From contig NZ_CP145886.1 in assembly GCF_038049935.1 (NCBI RefSeq), positions 2,922,501-2,986,500 on the forward strand: 64,000 nt of DNA. The letters are read 5' to 3'. This document shows positions 63,191 through 64,000 of this stretch, piece by piece (position 1 is the stretch's first letter; each line of letters opens with the position of its first letter). The notes below the pieces were generated by a model, which was given only the letters and a program-made list of their open reading frames with translations, had not been told where the DNA came from and ran no database searches. The translations under genes were made by a program, and so were the position numbers. This DNA is from Rossellomorea sp. y25. GTDB lineage: Bacteria; Bacillota; Bacilli; Bacillales; Bacillaceae_B.

Positions 63191-64000
63191 TTAGTACCAC
63201 CGATAAATCGATACTAGGAAGATTCCGAGCATATCCTGGTAGATTTCGTTGAATTGAGAGAGAGGCAAGGGGTTTATACCTTTTCCTAACTCTATGGTAA
63301 ACCCCGCTTTTTTGAATTCTTTAATAAACCAATCCTTGTAGCCCGCGTAGCTATCTATATATCTGACAGATTCATACCCGCTCACTCTGTTAAAATCCGC
63401 TGCCAACTTGGCGGCTTCCGGAGGTTCCAAGCCCTCGTAGCCCCAATAGAATTCTTTCCCTTGAGTGTGGAGGGCTAACAGCCGGTCAAACATTTCTTCT
63501 TGAGCCAGCTTAGCCATAGCGATTGTTTCAGGTTCTGAAAGAGGCTTATATCCTGGGAAATCTCTCGGAGCTGGTGATTTTTCTTCCTTTCTCCCTTTCT
63601 CCAACTCCCATTTGGCTGGAAATTGGTTATTCAGGTCTACTCCTCTTATATTTGCTTTCCATCCAGTAAAATCTGTACTTCCCCGATTGATTTCAATTAA
63701 TTCTTTTCTTCTATCGACAGGTGGTCCGTTCAAAACGAGGTCCACTCCGTCCGGATTAACCATAGGTACAAACGAGATGGTCACCAACCCATATAAGGGA
63801 AGGGTCTGAATTCCTCTCATGAGGTTCCCATTCGTTAACGATAGCAAATAGTCATTAATAAACGTCATCAATATGGAGGTGGTAATCCATTCATTCGCAT
63901 GAAAGGATGCATCTATGTGAACCTTTCTCTTTCCGGTACCCACTCTCATTTCAATGAGATCTTTTCCCAGTACACTTTCTCCTACTGAGTTTAACTTGAT
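63191..64000 (-). CDS. yqgT: M14-family zinc carboxypeptidase / gamma-D-glutamyl-diamino-acid endopeptidase (YqgT), partial
   Basis: C-terminal 269 residues. The 5' end lies beyond the right edge of the window and the frame is open to base 64000. Zinc ligands are visible in DASFHANEWIT (His and Glu), a third His in LLALHTQGKEFYW, substrate-binding in GVDLNNQFPAKWE, and the catalytic Glu in FTIELGKG. Homologues cut muropeptides during cell-wall recycling or spore formation. Confidence 0.92.
   Translation of the reverse strand: MKLNSVGESVLGKDLIEMRVGTGKRKVHIDASFHANEWITTSILMTFINDYLLSLTNGNLMRGIQTLPLYGLVTISFVPMVNPDGVDLVLNGPPVDRRKELIEINRGSTDFTGWKANIRGVDLNNQFPAKWELEKGRKEEKSPAPRDFPGYKPLSEPETIAMAKLAQEEMFDRLLALHTQGKEFYWGYEGLEPPEAAKLAADFNRVSGYESVRYIDSYAGYKDWFIKEFKKAGFTIELGKGINPLPLSQFNEIYQDMLGIFLVSIYRWY

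Overview
The window comes from a spore-forming, naturally competent member of the Bacillaceae (Bacillus sensu lato). Evidence: spo0A, spoIVB, the complete eight-gene spoIIIA operon and a comG operon are present, and gene order follows the Bacillus subtilis bkd-spo0A-recN-dxs-accBC-spoIIIA-gcv-comG-yqg segment almost gene for gene. It is not B. subtilis: it carries an OLE RNA with its partner gene oapA, an adenosylcobalamin-dependent (class II) ribonucleotide reductase, and no sin/tasA genes between yqhG and yqzE. A marine or halotolerant Bacillus-group species such as Rossellomorea would fit, but the sequence alone does not prove the genus. Nearly all genes are on the minus strand.

Layout. 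1-8.7 kb: branched-chain keto-acid operon (ptb-bcd-buk-lpdV-bkdAA-bkdAB) behind a textbook sigma-54 promoter, with its activator bkdR upstream. 8.8-15.2 kb: yqzF, a GDPD phosphodiesterase, a small probable spore gene, spo0A, spoIVB, recN, argR. 15.7-23.7 kb: tlyA, dxs, oapA, OLE RNA, ispA, xseB, xseA, folD, nusB. 24.1-26.4 kb: yqhY-accC-accB. 27.1-32.3 kb: spoIIIAA-AH. 32.7-41.5 kb: efp, papA, aroQ, yqhR, yqhP, yqhO, nrdJ behind twin NrdR boxes, lipM, yqhL. 42-46.2 kb: gcvT-gcvPA-gcvPB under a tandem glycine riboswitch. 46.3-53.7 kb: yqhH, yqhG, yqzE, aroK, comGG to comGA. 53.7-56.7 kb: an accessory scar made of a second, partial comGA copy split by a 2.15-kb insertion with terminal inverted repeats, which holds decayed ccdA and large-serine-recombinase genes. 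56.8-64 kb: a cupin gene, tRNA-Gln, mgsR, a SufR-like regulator, yqgY, yqgX, a DUF2759 gene, an HxlR regulator, yqgV, yqgU and the 3' part of yqgT.

How the genes work together. Branched-chain keto acids are turned into acyl-CoA and acyl-phosphate. AccBC, BirA-type biotinylation targets and Dxs/IspA serve lipid and isoprenoid synthesis. Spo0A starts sporulation, and SpoIIIA and SpoIVB act at and after engulfment. The comG products build the DNA-uptake pilus.

The most unusual content is between genes. (1) A dispersed repeat of about 122 bp has fixed flanks and a fixed hairpin tip, but a mid-stem of about 8 bp that differs at nearly every locus and stays self-complementary. It abuts gene 3' ends and is nested inside two other repeats at 26.7-27.1 kb. 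(2) Two degenerate tandem arrays are locked to exactly 21 bp, two helical turns, around a shared AATCCRGCCG core. A third array with a different core has a 20/21-bp period. (3) The comGA scar shows a tandem duplication followed by insertion with a 6-bp target duplication. (4) spoIIIAD and comGA both appear to start at ATT codons.
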